64,000 nucleotides of DNA from Pseudomonas sp. KBW05 (GTDB lineage: Bacteria > Pseudomonadota > Gammaproteobacteria > Pseudomonadales > Pseudomonadaceae): contig NZ_QAJM01000032.1 of NCBI RefSeq assembly GCF_003852405.1, positions 36,399-100,398 on the forward strand, read 5' to 3'. Below, in pieces: positions 17,228 to 26,204 of this stretch. A program made the position numbers and the translations under genes. Every line of letters starts with the position of its first letter. Position 1 is the stretch's first letter. The notes below the pieces were generated by a model, which was not told the origin of the DNA, did not search any database, and was given only the letters and a program-made list of their open reading frames with translations.

Positions 17228-18325
17228 TTACGAAAGGCTGGACAGGTAGTCGTCGTAACCAAATTCACGAACCACTTCGACAGTACCGTCGAGTTGTTTC
17301 ACTACGATGGACGGCATTTTCAGGCCGTTGAACCAATTTTTCTTGACCATGGTGTAGCCCGCGGTGTCGATGAACGACAGCCGATCGCCGATGGCCAGCG
17401 GACGATCAAATTGGTACTCACCGAAGATGTCCCCGGCCAGGCAGGATTTGCCGCACACCATCACGGTGTGTTCGCCATCGCTCGGCGCCAGCTTGGCGTT
17501 GAGGCGATAGATCAGCAGGTCCAGCAGGTGGGCTTCGATGGAGCTGTCTACCACGGCGAGGTTCTTGCCGTTGTAGAGGGTGTCGAGCACGGTGACTTCC
17601 AGGGAGGCGCTGTTGGTGATCGCCGCTTCGCCGGGTTCCAGGTAGACCTGTACGCCGTACTTCTCGGAGAAGGCTTTCAAGCGCGCGCAGAACGCATCCA
17701 CCGCATAGTCTTCGCCGGTGAAGTGGATACCGCCGCCGAGGCTGACCCACTCGACTTTATGCAGCAGCGCGCCGAAGCGTTCTTCGATGGTGCCGAGCAT
17801 TTTGTCGAACAGGCTGAAATCGCCGTTCTCGCAGTTGTTGTGGAACATGAAGCCTGAGATCTGGTCGATCACGCCTTCGATCTTCATCGGGTCCCATTCG
17901 CCCAGGCGGCTGAATGGACGTGCCGGGTCGGCCAGCAGGTAGTCGGAGCTGCTCACCTGCGGGTTCACACGCAGGCCACGGGTCTTGCCTTCGGAACGCT
18001 CGGCAAAACGCTGCAATTGGCTGATGGAGTTGAAGATGATCTTGTCGCAGTTCTCCAGCATCTCTTCGATTTCGTCGTCGGCCCAGGCCACGCTGTAGGC
18101 GTGCGCTTCACCGGCGAACTTCTGGCGGCCCAGCTTCAGCTCGTACAGCGACGACGAGGTGGTGCCGTCCATGTATTGCTGCATCAGGTCGAACACCGAC
18201 CATGTGGCAAAGCACTTGAGCGCCAGCAGGGCCTTGGCGCCGGACTGTTCGCGCACGTAAGCAATCTTCTGCATGTTGACCAGAAGCTTCTGTTTATCGA
18301 TGAGGTAGTACGGCGTTTTGATCAT
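17228..18325 (-). CDS. nspC: Carboxynorspermidine/carboxyspermidine decarboxylase
   Basis: 365 residues from the ATG at 18325; the frame reaching 18379 adds a stretch without family character. It is a PLP enzyme of the alanine racemase-fold decarboxylases: the lysine for PLP is Lys37 in ALLALKCFATW, with VEWVSLGGGIHFTG, VYLEPGEAA and CGKSCLAGDIFGEY downstream. It releases CO2 from the product of the dehydrogenase encoded 28 bases downstream, giving (nor)spermidine by the alternative route that does not use decarboxylated S-adenosylmethionine. Confidence 0.93.
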   Translation of the reverse strand: MIKTPYYLIDKQKLLVNMQKIAYVREQSGAKALLALKCFATWSVFDLMQQYMDGTTSSSLYELKLGRQKFAGEAHAYSVAWADDEIEEMLENCDKIIFNSISQLQRFAERSEGKTRGLRVNPQVSSSDYLLADPARPFSRLGEWDPMKIEGVIDQISGFMFHNNCENGDFSLFDKMLGTIEERFGALLHKVEWVSLGGGIHFTGEDYAVDAFCARLKAFSEKYGVQVYLEPGEAAITNSASLEVTVLDTLYNGKNLAVVDSSIEAHLLDLLIYRLNAKLAPSDGEHTVMVCGKSCLAGDIFGEYQFDRPLAIGDRLSFIDTAGYTMVKKNWFNGLKMPSIVVKQLDGTVEVVREFGYDDYLSSLS

Positions 18326-18476
18326 TTTTGAGAGCCTGCGGCGGTGCCTGCCAAAAAAGGACACGCATTGTGCCCGCACTTGGGGCGAATCGGAAGGTTA
18401 GTGGGCGGATTTTGCTGCCCTTGGTTTTTAATGATAGCTGCCGAGTATGACCATCTATGGCCATACCCCGAACCAT

Positions 18477-18565
18477 TGTGGGAGCGGGCTTGCTCGCGAA
18501 AGCGGTGGGTCAGTATTGAATAGGCTGGCTGACACACCGCTTTCGCGAGCAAGCCCGCTCCCACA
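18477..18565. repeat. REPIN, GCGGGCTTGCTCGCGAA type
   Basis: TGTGGGAGCGGGCTTGCTCG and its inverse CGAGCAAGCCCGCTCCCACA flank a variable centre; the inner parts (CGAAAGCGGTG / CACCGCTTTCG) are also inverted. Located between the divergent nspC and LacI genes. Confidence 0.88.
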
Positions 18566-18655
18566 TTTTGATCTGTGTGTATCAGGTCAAGTGCCTTCAA
18601 ACTGTCATCTGCTTACCGCCGAACTGCCACATTCCCCCGCTACTGTCCTCGCCAA

Positions 18656-18669
18656 TGAGATCGATCTCA
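18656..18669. promoter_or_regulatory. Perfect palindrome before the LacI-type gene, probable operator
   Basis: TGAGATCGATCTCA is a 14-base perfect palindrome with a central CG, the kind of symmetry bound by LacI/PurR family dimers. It ends 11 bases before the ATG of the LacI-type regulator, so it is a candidate autoregulatory operator that could also govern the genes downstream. Confidence 0.6.
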
Positions 18670-18680
18670 AGCGAGTGACA

Positions 18681-19700
18681 ATGACTGACCTGAAAGACGT
18701 TGCCCGACTGGCCGGTGTATCCCGTGCCACCGCCGCCCGGGCTTTTGCTTCGCCGGACCAGGTGCGCCCGACGACCCGCGAGCAGGTGTTCGCCGCCGCC
18801 CGTGAGTTGGGGTTCCGGCCCAATCTGCTGGGCCGTCAACTGCGCCTGCAAACCACCCAGTTGATCGGTGTGGTGGTGCCCAATCTGCTCAACCCGGTGT
18901 TCGCCGAGCAGTTCCAGGCCATGGAGCGCGCCGCGCGTTCCCGTGGCTACAGCCTGGTGCTGGCCACCACCGACTACAACAGCGAACGCGAAAGCATCGT
19001 GGTGGAAGAGCTGCTGCGCCAACGCGTGGATGGCTTGGTGCTGACGGTCACCGACGCCGAAAGCAACGCGGTGCTCAGCAGCCTGAACACCGAACAAACG
19101 CCGTTCGTGCTGGCTTATCACCAACCGGGCAACCCCAACTACAGTGCCGTGTCGGTGGACAACCGCGCCGGCATGGCCTTGGCCACCCGTTATCTGCTGG
19201 ACGCCGGCCACCGGCGCATCAGCATGGTCGCAGGGCCCGCGTTGCAATCGGACCGTGCGCGCCTGCGCTACGCCGGCTACTGCGATGCGATGCACGAGTA
19301 CGGCCTCGACGCACGCCCGGTGATCGAGATGCCGGCCCATACCCAGGCCGAATTCGCCGCCATCGCACCGTCTCTGCAAGGCCCCGACGCGCCCACCGCG
19401 CTGGTGTGCTCCAACGATTTCTTGGCCATCAGCCTGATCGCCGAGCTGCGCCGCAACGCCTGGAATGTCCCCGAGCAGCTCTCGGTGATGGGCTTCGACG
19501 GCATCAGCCTCGGCACCCAGATGCACCCGACGCTGTGCAGCGTGGTGCAACCCATCGCGCTGCTCGCCAGCACGGTGATTGACCAACTGCTGGCACAGAT
19601 CGCCGGCAACGAACCGATTTCCCATTGCCTGCCTTGCCACATCCGGCCAGGTGAAAGTACTCAACCCCGTGAGGAGAGCTCTGATGCGCGCATTCAGTAA
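18681..19700 (+). CDS. LacI family transcriptional regulator
   Basis: 339 residues from the ATG at 18681; an upstream in-frame region (from 18447) is the REPIN and is rejected. The N-terminal helix-turn-helix and hinge are clear (TDLKDVARLAGVSRATAARA, then AARELGFRPNLLGRQLR), followed by the periplasmic-binding-protein-like domain (LIGVVVPNLLNPVFAEQFQA, FVLAYHQPGNPNY, ALVCSNDFLAISLI). Its last 17 bases overlap the start of the binding-protein gene, so it is the first gene of the uptake operon and probably controls it in response to the imported solute. Confidence 0.92.
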   Translation: MTDLKDVARLAGVSRATAARAFASPDQVRPTTREQVFAAARELGFRPNLLGRQLRLQTTQLIGVVVPNLLNPVFAEQFQAMERAARSRGYSLVLATTDYNSERESIVVEELLRQRVDGLVLTVTDAESNAVLSSLNTEQTPFVLAYHQPGNPNYSAVSVDNRAGMALATRYLLDAGHRRISMVAGPALQSDRARLRYAGYCDAMHEYGLDARPVIEMPAHTQAEFAAIAPSLQGPDAPTALVCSNDFLAISLIAELRRNAWNVPEQLSVMGFDGISLGTQMHPTLCSVVQPIALLASTVIDQLLAQIAGNEPISHCLPCHIRPGESTQPREESSDARIQ

Positions 19701-20688
19701 AACCCTGGCCGCCGTGCTGCTGTGCGGCGCGGCCAGCCTGGCCCAGGCCGCCGACACCGCAATCTGCTACAACTGCCCGCCGGACTGGGCCGACTGGGGC
19801 ACCCAGCTCAAGGCCATCGCCGCCAGCACCGGCGTGCAAGTGCCGCTGGACAACAAGAACTCCGGCCAATCCCTGGCGCAACTGGTCGCCGAGAAGGCCG
19901 CACCGGTGGCCGACGTTGTCTACTACGGCGTGACCTTCGGCCTGCAAGCGCAAAAAGCCGAGGTGGTCGGCACCTACAAGCCCAAGGGCTTCGAACAGAT
20001 CCCTGCGGGCTTGAAAGACCCGGCCGGCCACTGGTTCGCGATCCACTCCGGCACCCTGGGCATCATGGTCAACGTCGATGCCCTCGGCGGCCTGCCGGTG
20101 CCGCAAAGCTGGGCCGACCTGCTCAAGCCTGAATACAAAGGCATGGTCGGTTATCTCGACCCGTCCAGCGCGTTCGTCGGCTACGTGTCGGCGGTGGCGA
20201 TCAACCGCGCCCTGGGCGGCGACCTGGACAACTTCGCCCCGGCCATCGATTACTTCCAGAAGCTGGCGAAAAACGCGCCCATCGTGCCCAAGCAAACCGC
20301 TTATGCGCGGGTGCTGTCCGGTGAGTTGCCGATCCTCGTGGACTACGACTTCAACGCCTACCGCGCGCGCTACAAGGACAACGCCAACGTCGCCTTCGTG
20401 ATCCCCAAGGAAGGCAGCATCAGCGTGCCCTACGTGATGAGCGCAGTGGCCAACGCGCCGCACCGCGCCAATGCCGAGAAGGTCCTCGATTTCGTCCTCT
20501 CGGATCAAGGCCAGGCACTGTGGGCCAAGGCCTACCTGCGTCCAGTGCGTCCGGTAGAGATGCCGGCCGAGGTCGCCGCGCAGTTCCTCCCCGACAGCGA
20601 CTACGCCCGCGCCGGCGTGGTGGATTACGAAAAAATGGCCGCCGTGCAGGAAGCGTTCGCCGCCCGTTACCTGAACGAGGTCAAGTAA
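19684..20688 (+). CDS. ABC transporter periplasmic binding protein (Fe/AEP-type cluster), phosphodiester candidate
   Basis: 334 residues from the ATG at 19684 behind GAGGAG. A signal peptide (LAAVLLCGAASLAQAAD) precedes ICYNCPPDW and a family 1 solute-binding fold (SGTLGIMVNVDALGGLPVPQ, LDPSSAFVGYVSAVAINRAL, VPYVMSAVANAPHRANAEKV). This family binds ferric ion, 2-aminoethylphosphonate, putrescine-like or phosphoester solutes. The co-transcribed GpdQ-like phosphodiesterase suggests a phosphodiester ligand. It is followed directly by two permeases and an ATPase. Confidence 0.88.
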   Translation: MRAFSKTLAAVLLCGAASLAQAADTAICYNCPPDWADWGTQLKAIAASTGVQVPLDNKNSGQSLAQLVAEKAAPVADVVYYGVTFGLQAQKAEVVGTYKPKGFEQIPAGLKDPAGHWFAIHSGTLGIMVNVDALGGLPVPQSWADLLKPEYKGMVGYLDPSSAFVGYVSAVAINRALGGDLDNFAPAIDYFQKLAKNAPIVPKQTAYARVLSGELPILVDYDFNAYRARYKDNANVAFVIPKEGSISVPYVMSAVANAPHRANAEKVLDFVLSDQGQALWAKAYLRPVRPVEMPAEVAAQFLPDSDYARAGVVDYEKMAAVQEAFAARYLNEVK

Positions 20689-21507
20689 GTGGCTGCATCG
20701 GCAAAACAGGCGGCCTGGGCGCTGGCCCCGGCCTTTGCGGTGCTGCTCGCGTTCTGGCTGCTGCCGCTGGCGCACCTGGTGCTGCTGGGTGCCGAGAGCC
20801 GCGACAGCAACGGCAGCGGCTACTGGCAAGTGCTCAGCAGCGCGCAGTACCTGGGCAGCCTCGCGCAAACCTGCGCGCTGGCGGTGTTTGTCACGCTTGC
20901 CGCGTTGTTGGTGGGTGGCATCAGCGGCGTGTTCCTCGCGCGTCAGCAGTTCTTTGGGCGCTCGGCGTTGGTCGCGCTGCTGACTTTTCCCCTGGCATTC
21001 CCGGGTGTGGTGGTGGGCTTCCTGGTGATTCTGTTGGCAGGGCGCCAGGGCTTGTTCGCGTCACTGGGCCTGCAACTGGCCGGTGAACGCTGGATCTTTG
21101 CCTACTCGCTGGCCGGGCTGTTTGTCGGCTACCTGTACTTCTCGATCCCCCGGGTGATCCTCACCGTGATGGCCGCCTGTGAAAGCCTCGACCGCAGCCT
21201 GGAAGAAGCCGCGCATTCCCTCGGTGCCGGGCACTGGCGGGTGGTGTGCGACGTAATCGTGCCGGGTCTGGCGCCGGCGTTGGCCTCCTGCGGGGCGATC
21301 TGTTTTGCCACGTCCATGGGCGCCTTTGGTACGGCGTTCACCTTGGGCACGCGCCTCAACGTCACCCCGGTGGCGATCTACAACGTGTTCACCAACTACG
21401 CCAACTTCGCCGTTGCGGCCGCGCTGTCGGTGGTGCTCGGCGCGCTGACCTGGGCGGTGCTGCTGCTCACCCGGCGCCTGGTGAAAAACGCGGGGACCGT
21501 CCTGTGA
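20689..21507 (+). CDS. ABC transporter permease 1
   Basis: 272 residues with about six hydrophobic helices, starting at a GTG that directly follows the binding-protein stop. The ATPase-contact loop is SLEEAAHSLGAGHWRVVCDV. FPLAFPGVVVGFLVILLAGR and the start LAPAFAVLLAFWLLPLAHLV are typical of the spermidine/putrescine and AEP permease type (PotB-like). It pairs with the permease encoded next, whose start overlaps its stop by four bases. Confidence 0.9.
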   Translation: MAASAKQAAWALAPAFAVLLAFWLLPLAHLVLLGAESRDSNGSGYWQVLSSAQYLGSLAQTCALAVFVTLAALLVGGISGVFLARQQFFGRSALVALLTFPLAFPGVVVGFLVILLAGRQGLFASLGLQLAGERWIFAYSLAGLFVGYLYFSIPRVILTVMAACESLDRSLEEAAHSLGAGHWRVVCDVIVPGLAPALASCGAICFATSMGAFGTAFTLGTRLNVTPVAIYNVFTNYANFAVAAALSVVLGALTWAVLLLTRRLVKNAGTVL

Positions 21508-22298
21508 AGCGCTCATCGTTGTTCGTGCTGCAACTGCTGTTCACCTTGCTGGTGTGCGCCTTCATGTTGGTACCGGTATTGATGTCGCTGCTGGCCGGGT
21601 TGACCCGCAACTTCTTCGTCGGCGTGTCCAGCGGCCTGACCTTCGACTGGTTGATCCAGGTGTGGCAGGCCTACTCGCCGACGGTGTGGTTGTCGCTGCA
21701 ACTGGCCCTGGCCTGCGCGGTGTGCGTCTGCGTGATTGGCGTGCCGGCGGCCTACGCCCTGGTGCGCATGAACAATCGCTTCAGTCGTGCCTTTGAAGAG
21801 TTGATGGTGCTGCCGGTGGCCATGCCGGGCCTGGCCAGTGCGTTGGCACTGTTGCTGACTTACGGCCAGTTCGGCGGCTTTCGCAGCAGTTGGTTGTTCA
21901 TCCTTGTTGGCCATGTGCTGTTCACCTTGCCGTTCCTGGTGCGCCCGGTCATGGCGGTGATGCAACGCCAGCAACTGCCGGTGCTGGAGGAGGCGGCGGC
22001 CAGCCTCGGCGCGGGTCCCATCAAGCGTTTTTTCAGTGTGGTGGTGCCCAACTGCCGCGCGGGGATTCTCGCCGGTGTGCTGATGGTGGTGACCCTGTCC
22101 CTGGGTGAATTCAACCTGACCTGGATGCTCCATACGCCGATGACCAAGACCTTGCCCGTGGGCCTGGCCGACAGCTACGCCTCGGCGCGCCTGGAAATCG
22201 CCAGTGCCTACACCCTTATCTTTTTGCTGATGATCGTGCCGCTGCTGATTGCGTTGCAGGCCATCAGCGCCCGTTTGTCCCGTGGAGAGCGTCGATGA
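21504..22298 (+). CDS. ABC transporter permease 2
   Basis: 264 residues. The GTG at 21504 overlaps the preceding stop (GTGA); the longer frame from 21246 is antisense-free but lies within the first permease gene and is rejected. Hydrophobic helices and the loop VLEEAAASLGAGPIKRFFSV followed by VVVPNCRAGILAG identify it as the PotC-like partner permease. It forms the membrane channel with permease 1 and overlaps the ATPase start by four bases. Confidence 0.9.
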   Translation: MKRSSLFVLQLLFTLLVCAFMLVPVLMSLLAGLTRNFFVGVSSGLTFDWLIQVWQAYSPTVWLSLQLALACAVCVCVIGVPAAYALVRMNNRFSRAFEELMVLPVAMPGLASALALLLTYGQFGGFRSSWLFILVGHVLFTLPFLVRPVMAVMQRQQLPVLEEAAASLGAGPIKRFFSVVVPNCRAGILAGVLMVVTLSLGEFNLTWMLHTPMTKTLPVGLADSYASARLEIASAYTLIFLLMIVPLLIALQAISARLSRGERR

Positions 22299-23326
22299 CC
22301 GCTATCACTATCCGCCTGCAAGGCTGTCGCAAGGCATTCGCCGACGGCACCGTGGCCGTGCATGACTTGAACCTCACCGTCGAAGGCGGCGAAACCCTGG
22401 CCATTCTCGGCCCGTCCGGGTGTGGCAAGACCACCACCTTGCGCCTGATTGCCGGCCTGGAACGCCCGGATGTGGGCCAGGTGTTTTTTGGTGATCAGGA
22501 CGTGACACGCCTGCCTATCGAGCGCCGCGACGTGGGCATGGTGTTCCAGAACTACGCGCTGTTTCCCAACCTGGATGTGGCGGGGAATATCGTCTACGGC
22601 TTGAAGATTCGCGGCGTGCCCGTGCAGGCGCGCAACCAGCGCTGCGATGAATTGCTGGAACTGGTGGGCTTGCAGGATCACGGCCGGCGCAGCATCCATG
22701 AATTGTCCGGCGGCCAGCGCCAACGCGTGGCACTGGCCCGCGCCCTGGCGCCGCGCCCTAAAGTGTTGCTGCTGGATGAACCGCTGGCGGCCCTCGATGC
22801 GCAACTGCGTGAACGCCTGCGCAGTGAGCTCAATGAGCTGCTGCGCGGGCTGGGCATCACCTCGGTGTTCGTCACCCACGACCAGGGCGAAGCCATGGCC
22901 CTCGGTGATCGCATCCTGGTGATGGAGCAAGGCCGGGTCGCCCAGTTGGCGAGCCCGCGCGACATCTACCAGAAGCCGGCCAACACCTTTGTCGCAGGCT
23001 TCGTCGGCAACCTTAATGCCTTCGCGGTGATCGCGCCGTCAGCCCACGGCTTGAAAGTCTGCGGCGGCGAGTTGCCGTGGCACGAAGCGAGCCTGCCCAA
23101 CACCCTGTACTGCCGCCCGGAACACCTGCGGGTGATGGAGAGCGAAGGGCACCTGCACGGGCATCTCGTCGCGCAGTTTTTCCAGGGCGCGCAAAGCCGC
23201 CTACTGGTGGATGTGGGCGGCCCGCAACCGCTGCTGGTGGACAGCAGCGACAACCAGTTGTACGCCGTCGGCGCGCCGATTGCCCTGGCGATTGCGCCGC
23301 ACATGTTGTTCACCCTGAATGCTTGA
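22295..23326 (+). CDS. ABC transporter ATP-binding protein (PotA/FbpC type)
   Basis: 343 residues. Walker A GPSGCGKTT (residues 39-47), MVFQNYALFPNLDVAGNI, signature LSGGQRQRVALARALAP, Walker B VLLLDEPLAALDAQLRE, VTHDQGEAMALGD, and a C-terminal TOBE-like regulatory domain (YCRPEHLRVMES). It energises the two permeases encoded just upstream. The phosphodiesterase gene follows after six bases. Confidence 0.93.
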   Translation: MTAITIRLQGCRKAFADGTVAVHDLNLTVEGGETLAILGPSGCGKTTTLRLIAGLERPDVGQVFFGDQDVTRLPIERRDVGMVFQNYALFPNLDVAGNIVYGLKIRGVPVQARNQRCDELLELVGLQDHGRRSIHELSGGQRQRVALARALAPRPKVLLLDEPLAALDAQLRERLRSELNELLRGLGITSVFVTHDQGEAMALGDRILVMEQGRVAQLASPRDIYQKPANTFVAGFVGNLNAFAVIAPSAHGLKVCGGELPWHEASLPNTLYCRPEHLRVMESEGHLHGHLVAQFFQGAQSRLLVDVGGPQPLLVDSSDNQLYAVGAPIALAIAPHMLFTLNA

Positions 23327-23332
23327 GAATCT

Positions 23333-24169
23333 ATGTTGAATCGTCCGTTCCTCGTTGCGCAGATCAGCGACCTGCACCTGAAAGCCGGCCAGCGCCTCAC
23401 CTACGGTGTGGTCGATACCCTGGGCGCCTTGCGCCGTGCCGTCGACCATCTGAATGCCAGCCAGCCGCGCCCCGATATCGTGGTGATCAGCGGCGACCTG
23501 GTGGACTTCGGCCGCGCCGATGAATACGCCGTGCTGCACCCCGAACTCGCGCGCCTGCACATGCCGTGCTACTTGGTGCCGGGCAACCACGACACGCGCG
23601 GGCCGTTGCTCGAGGCGTTCCGTGACCACCCCTACTTGCCGGCCTCGGCAGACGGCCCGCTGGATTGGGTGGTGGACGACCATCCACTGCGCCTGATCGG
23701 CCTGGATTCCACCATCCCCGGCGGCCACGGCGGGCAGTTGCTGGACAGCCAGTTGCACTGGCTGGATGCGCAATTGGCGCTGCGGCCTGACGCACCGACC
23801 TTGCTGATCCTGCATCACCCACCGTTTATCAGCGGCATCGGCCATATGGACCGCGAGCCGTTCATCAACGCGGCTGCGCTGGAGCACGTGGTCGCCCGCC
23901 ATCCACAGGTCGAGCGCCTGTTGTGCGGGCACTTGCACCGGCCGATGCAGCGGCGTTTCGGCGGCAGCCTGAGTTGTGTGTGCCCCGGCACCTCGCACCA
24001 GATCGTCCTCGATTTACAAGAAGCGGCGCCCGCGCATTTCAATTTGGAGCCGGCGGGCTATCTGTTGCATCGCTGGCAGGCGCAGCAGGGTTTGATCAGC
24101 CACAACGGCGTATTCGGGGACTACCCGGGGCCGTACCCGTTTTATGACGCCCATGGATTAATTGACTGA
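23333..24169 (+). CDS. GpdQ-like metallophosphodiesterase
   Basis: 278 residues, no signal peptide, so cytoplasmic. The binuclear metallophosphoesterase motifs are complete: DLHL (Asp13, His15), GDLVD (Asp55), GNHD (Asn85-His86-Asp87), LILHHPP and GHLH (His199, His201). Segments around them (YGVVDTLGA, PDIVVISGDLVDFGRADEY, CYLVPGNHD, CPGTSHQI and a C-terminal YPGPYPFYD) resemble the Enterobacter glycerophosphodiesterase GpdQ more than CpdA. It should split glycerophosphodiesters or similar diesters, possibly cyclic nucleotides. Its place behind the importer suggests it cleaves the imported solute. Confidence 0.85.
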   Translation: MLNRPFLVAQISDLHLKAGQRLTYGVVDTLGALRRAVDHLNASQPRPDIVVISGDLVDFGRADEYAVLHPELARLHMPCYLVPGNHDTRGPLLEAFRDHPYLPASADGPLDWVVDDHPLRLIGLDSTIPGGHGGQLLDSQLHWLDAQLALRPDAPTLLILHHPPFISGIGHMDREPFINAAALEHVVARHPQVERLLCGHLHRPMQRRFGGSLSCVCPGTSHQIVLDLQEAAPAHFNLEPAGYLLHRWQAQQGLISHNGVFGDYPGPYPFYDAHGLID

Positions 24170-24176
24170 GGTTGTG

Positions 24177-25496
24177 ATGAAAGCCACTTTGAATATGTTA
24201 AGCGTATTGACCGGCGGCCTGGGCATTGCCCTGAGCCCTTTGGCGTCGGCGGATTTCCTGAGCGACAGCAAAGCCAACCTGAGCATGCGCAACTTCTACT
24301 TCAACAACGACAACCGCGACGGCACCGCCGCGCCGTCGAAGACTGAAGAGTGGGGCCAGGCCTTTATCCTTAACTACCAATCGGGCTTTACCGACGGCAC
24401 CGTCGGCTTTGGTCTGGATGCGGTGGGCATGCTCGGCATCACCCTCGACAGCGGCGCCGGCCGCCACGTTGGCAGCTCGATGATCCCCAACGAAGACGGC
24501 AAGGCTACCGACAACTGGGCCCGTGGCGGCGCCACGGCCAAGGCGCGTTTTGCCAAGAGCGAATTGCGCTACGGCTACCTGCGCCCGAACCTGCCGATCC
24601 TGGTGAGCAACGACGGCCGCCTGTTGCCGCAATCCTTTGAAGGCGGGCAAATCACCAGCAAAGACATCGACAACCTGACCCTGATCGGCGGCCAGCTGCA
24701 ACACACCACGGGTCGTGGCTCCAGCGACCGCAGCGGCCTGGCAGCGGCGGGCGGGCCCCAGGAAAGCAACAAGTTCAACTACGCGGGTGCCGACTACCAG
24801 GTGAACAAGGACCTGCTGGTCCAGTATTACTACGCCAACCTTGAAGACTATTACCAGCAGCACTTTGCCGGGCTGATCCACGTATTGCCGCTGGGTGACT
24901 ACGGCTCGTTGAAGACCGACCTGCGCTACTTCAAGACCACCTCCGACGGTAAAAACAGCACGGCCGCCGGGCGTGCCGAGGGTTACAAGCTCGGCGGCTA
25001 TACCAAGAACGGCAACGGTGAAATCGACAACAACACCTGGAGTGCGGCATTCATCTACTCCCTGGGCCCGCACGCGATCACCGCCGGCTACCAGCAGGTG
25101 TCGGACGACAGCAACTTCGCCCAGCTCAACCAGGGTGGCCTGGTGAACAAAGGGGAGGGCGGTTCCAGCCTGTACCTCTACACCGACCGTACCGTGCAGA
25201 CCTTTATCCAGGCTGGCGAGCGTACGGCCTTCGCCCAATACGCCTACGACTTTGCTGCACTCGGCGTGCCGGGTTTGAAGGCGTCGATGATGTACCTCAA
25301 GGGCGACAACATCCGCACCGCCAGTGGCAAGGATGCCAGCGAGTGGGAACGGGATATTGCCCTGGACTACGTGGTGCAGAGTGGCACGTTCAAGAACGTC
25401 GGGTTTGGCTGGCGCAATGGCGTGTCACGCAGTGAAGTGGCGCGGGACCAGGATCAGAATCGGGTGTTTGTGAACTACTCGATCCCGTTGATGTAA
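24177..25496 (+). CDS. OprD family outer membrane porin (1)
   Basis: 439 residues from the ATG at 24177. A signal peptide (LSVLTGGLGIALSPLASA) is followed by OprD hallmarks: DSKANLSMRNFYFNNDNRDG, EWGQAFILNYQSGFTDGTVG, GFGLDAVGMLG, LPILVSNDGRLLPQSFEGGQ and the C-terminal VFVNYSIPLM strand. OprD proteins are 18-strand barrels giving specific entry to small solutes. It is the last gene of the importer and phosphodiesterase operon, starting eight bases after the preceding stop, so it probably admits the same solute. A similar porin lies at 60856. Confidence 0.93.
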   Translation: MKATLNMLSVLTGGLGIALSPLASADFLSDSKANLSMRNFYFNNDNRDGTAAPSKTEEWGQAFILNYQSGFTDGTVGFGLDAVGMLGITLDSGAGRHVGSSMIPNEDGKATDNWARGGATAKARFAKSELRYGYLRPNLPILVSNDGRLLPQSFEGGQITSKDIDNLTLIGGQLQHTTGRGSSDRSGLAAAGGPQESNKFNYAGADYQVNKDLLVQYYYANLEDYYQQHFAGLIHVLPLGDYGSLKTDLRYFKTTSDGKNSTAAGRAEGYKLGGYTKNGNGEIDNNTWSAAFIYSLGPHAITAGYQQVSDDSNFAQLNQGGLVNKGEGGSSLYLYTDRTVQTFIQAGERTAFAQYAYDFAALGVPGLKASMMYLKGDNIRTASGKDASEWERDIALDYVVQSGTFKNVGFGWRNGVSRSEVARDQDQNRVFVNYSIPLM

Positions 25497-25524
25497 CCAG
25501 GTCTCCACAGGCGGTGTTGATCCT

Positions 25525-25613
25525 TGTGGGAGCTGGCTTGCCTGCGATAGCGGTGGATCAGTCAAAGCAATATCGACTGGCAGTCCGTCATCGCAGGCAA
25601 GCCAGCTCCCACA
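25525..25613. repeat. REPIN, GCTGGCTTGCCTGCGAT type
   Basis: TGTGGGAGCTGGCTTGCCTG with inverse CAGGCAAGCCAGCTCCCACA. It lies after the porin operon and could stabilise its transcript. Confidence 0.87.
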
Positions 25614-25684
25614 TTTTCAGCGGTGTGTATGGGTAGAAAGTGCTCGGCTGAGGATCCCCAGACGCTAACAGCCACCTTTGATCT

Positions 25685-26059
25685 TCATTCAGCCCATACC
25701 GCCTTCGACTCAATGCAGCTGTGCGCCTGTTTCAGCGGGACAAGCGGCGTGTCGAGCGTACCCAGCGCAATCGAAACCCACTCTGGATATAGCCCCTTGG
25801 CGTCCTGCCAGAACAACGATGACCCGCACACCCGGCAAAACTGGCGAGTGACACCCGGTGAGGATTCATAGCTTTTCAGCGCATCTGCAACAGCCCGGAT
25901 GCTGACGGCTGATCGCGGCGCACTGGCGTAACTGGCAAACGCAGCGCCATGGCTTTTCTGGCATTTGCGGCAATGGCAGTGGGTAACGGCCTTGAGCGGT
26001 GCAGTGACTTGATAGGTGACTGCGCCACAGAGGCAACTGCCTTGGGTAACGGCATCCAT
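25685..26059 (-). CDS. GFA family protein (Mss4-like zinc fold)
   Basis: 124 residues. Zinc-binding cysteines are laid out as in glutathione-dependent formaldehyde-activating (GFA) proteins: SCLCGAVTY, HCHCRKCQKSHGAAF and FCRVCGSSLFW. The family fold is small and beta-rich; most members have unknown substrates, and true formaldehyde activity is rare. The C-terminus ends soon after the last conserved region, slightly shorter than typical 130-140 residues. It stands alone. Confidence 0.88.
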   Translation of the reverse strand: MDAVTQGSCLCGAVTYQVTAPLKAVTHCHCRKCQKSHGAAFASYASAPRSAVSIRAVADALKSYESSPGVTRQFCRVCGSSLFWQDAKGLYPEWVSIALGTLDTPLVPLKQAHSCIESKAVWAE

Positions 26060-26100
26060 GTTGGTATCGATCCTGAAAGGGGCAGGTAAACACTATACCC

Positions 26101-26126
26101 GTGGCGAGGAAGCTTGCTCCCGTTAA
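26101..26126. repeat. Short palindromic intergenic element
   Basis: GTGGCGAGGAAGCTTGCTCC forms a small hairpin (GAGGAAGCTTGCTCC) of a type seen repeatedly between Pseudomonas genes. It lies between the divergent GFA and LysE genes. Confidence 0.4.
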
Positions 26127-26204
26127 GGGCGTACCACAAACGTACAAGAATCCCCCCAACCCCCCTCAGTAGACTCGCCACACTTCCTCTACTGCAGGTT
26201 TTCC

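Noticed and set aside
15874-17331. Long rightward reading frame opposite the carboxynorspermidine dehydrogenase gene
   Set aside because: It is the antisense of a gene with clear family motifs and shows no domain of its own; long antisense frames are common in GC-rich DNA.
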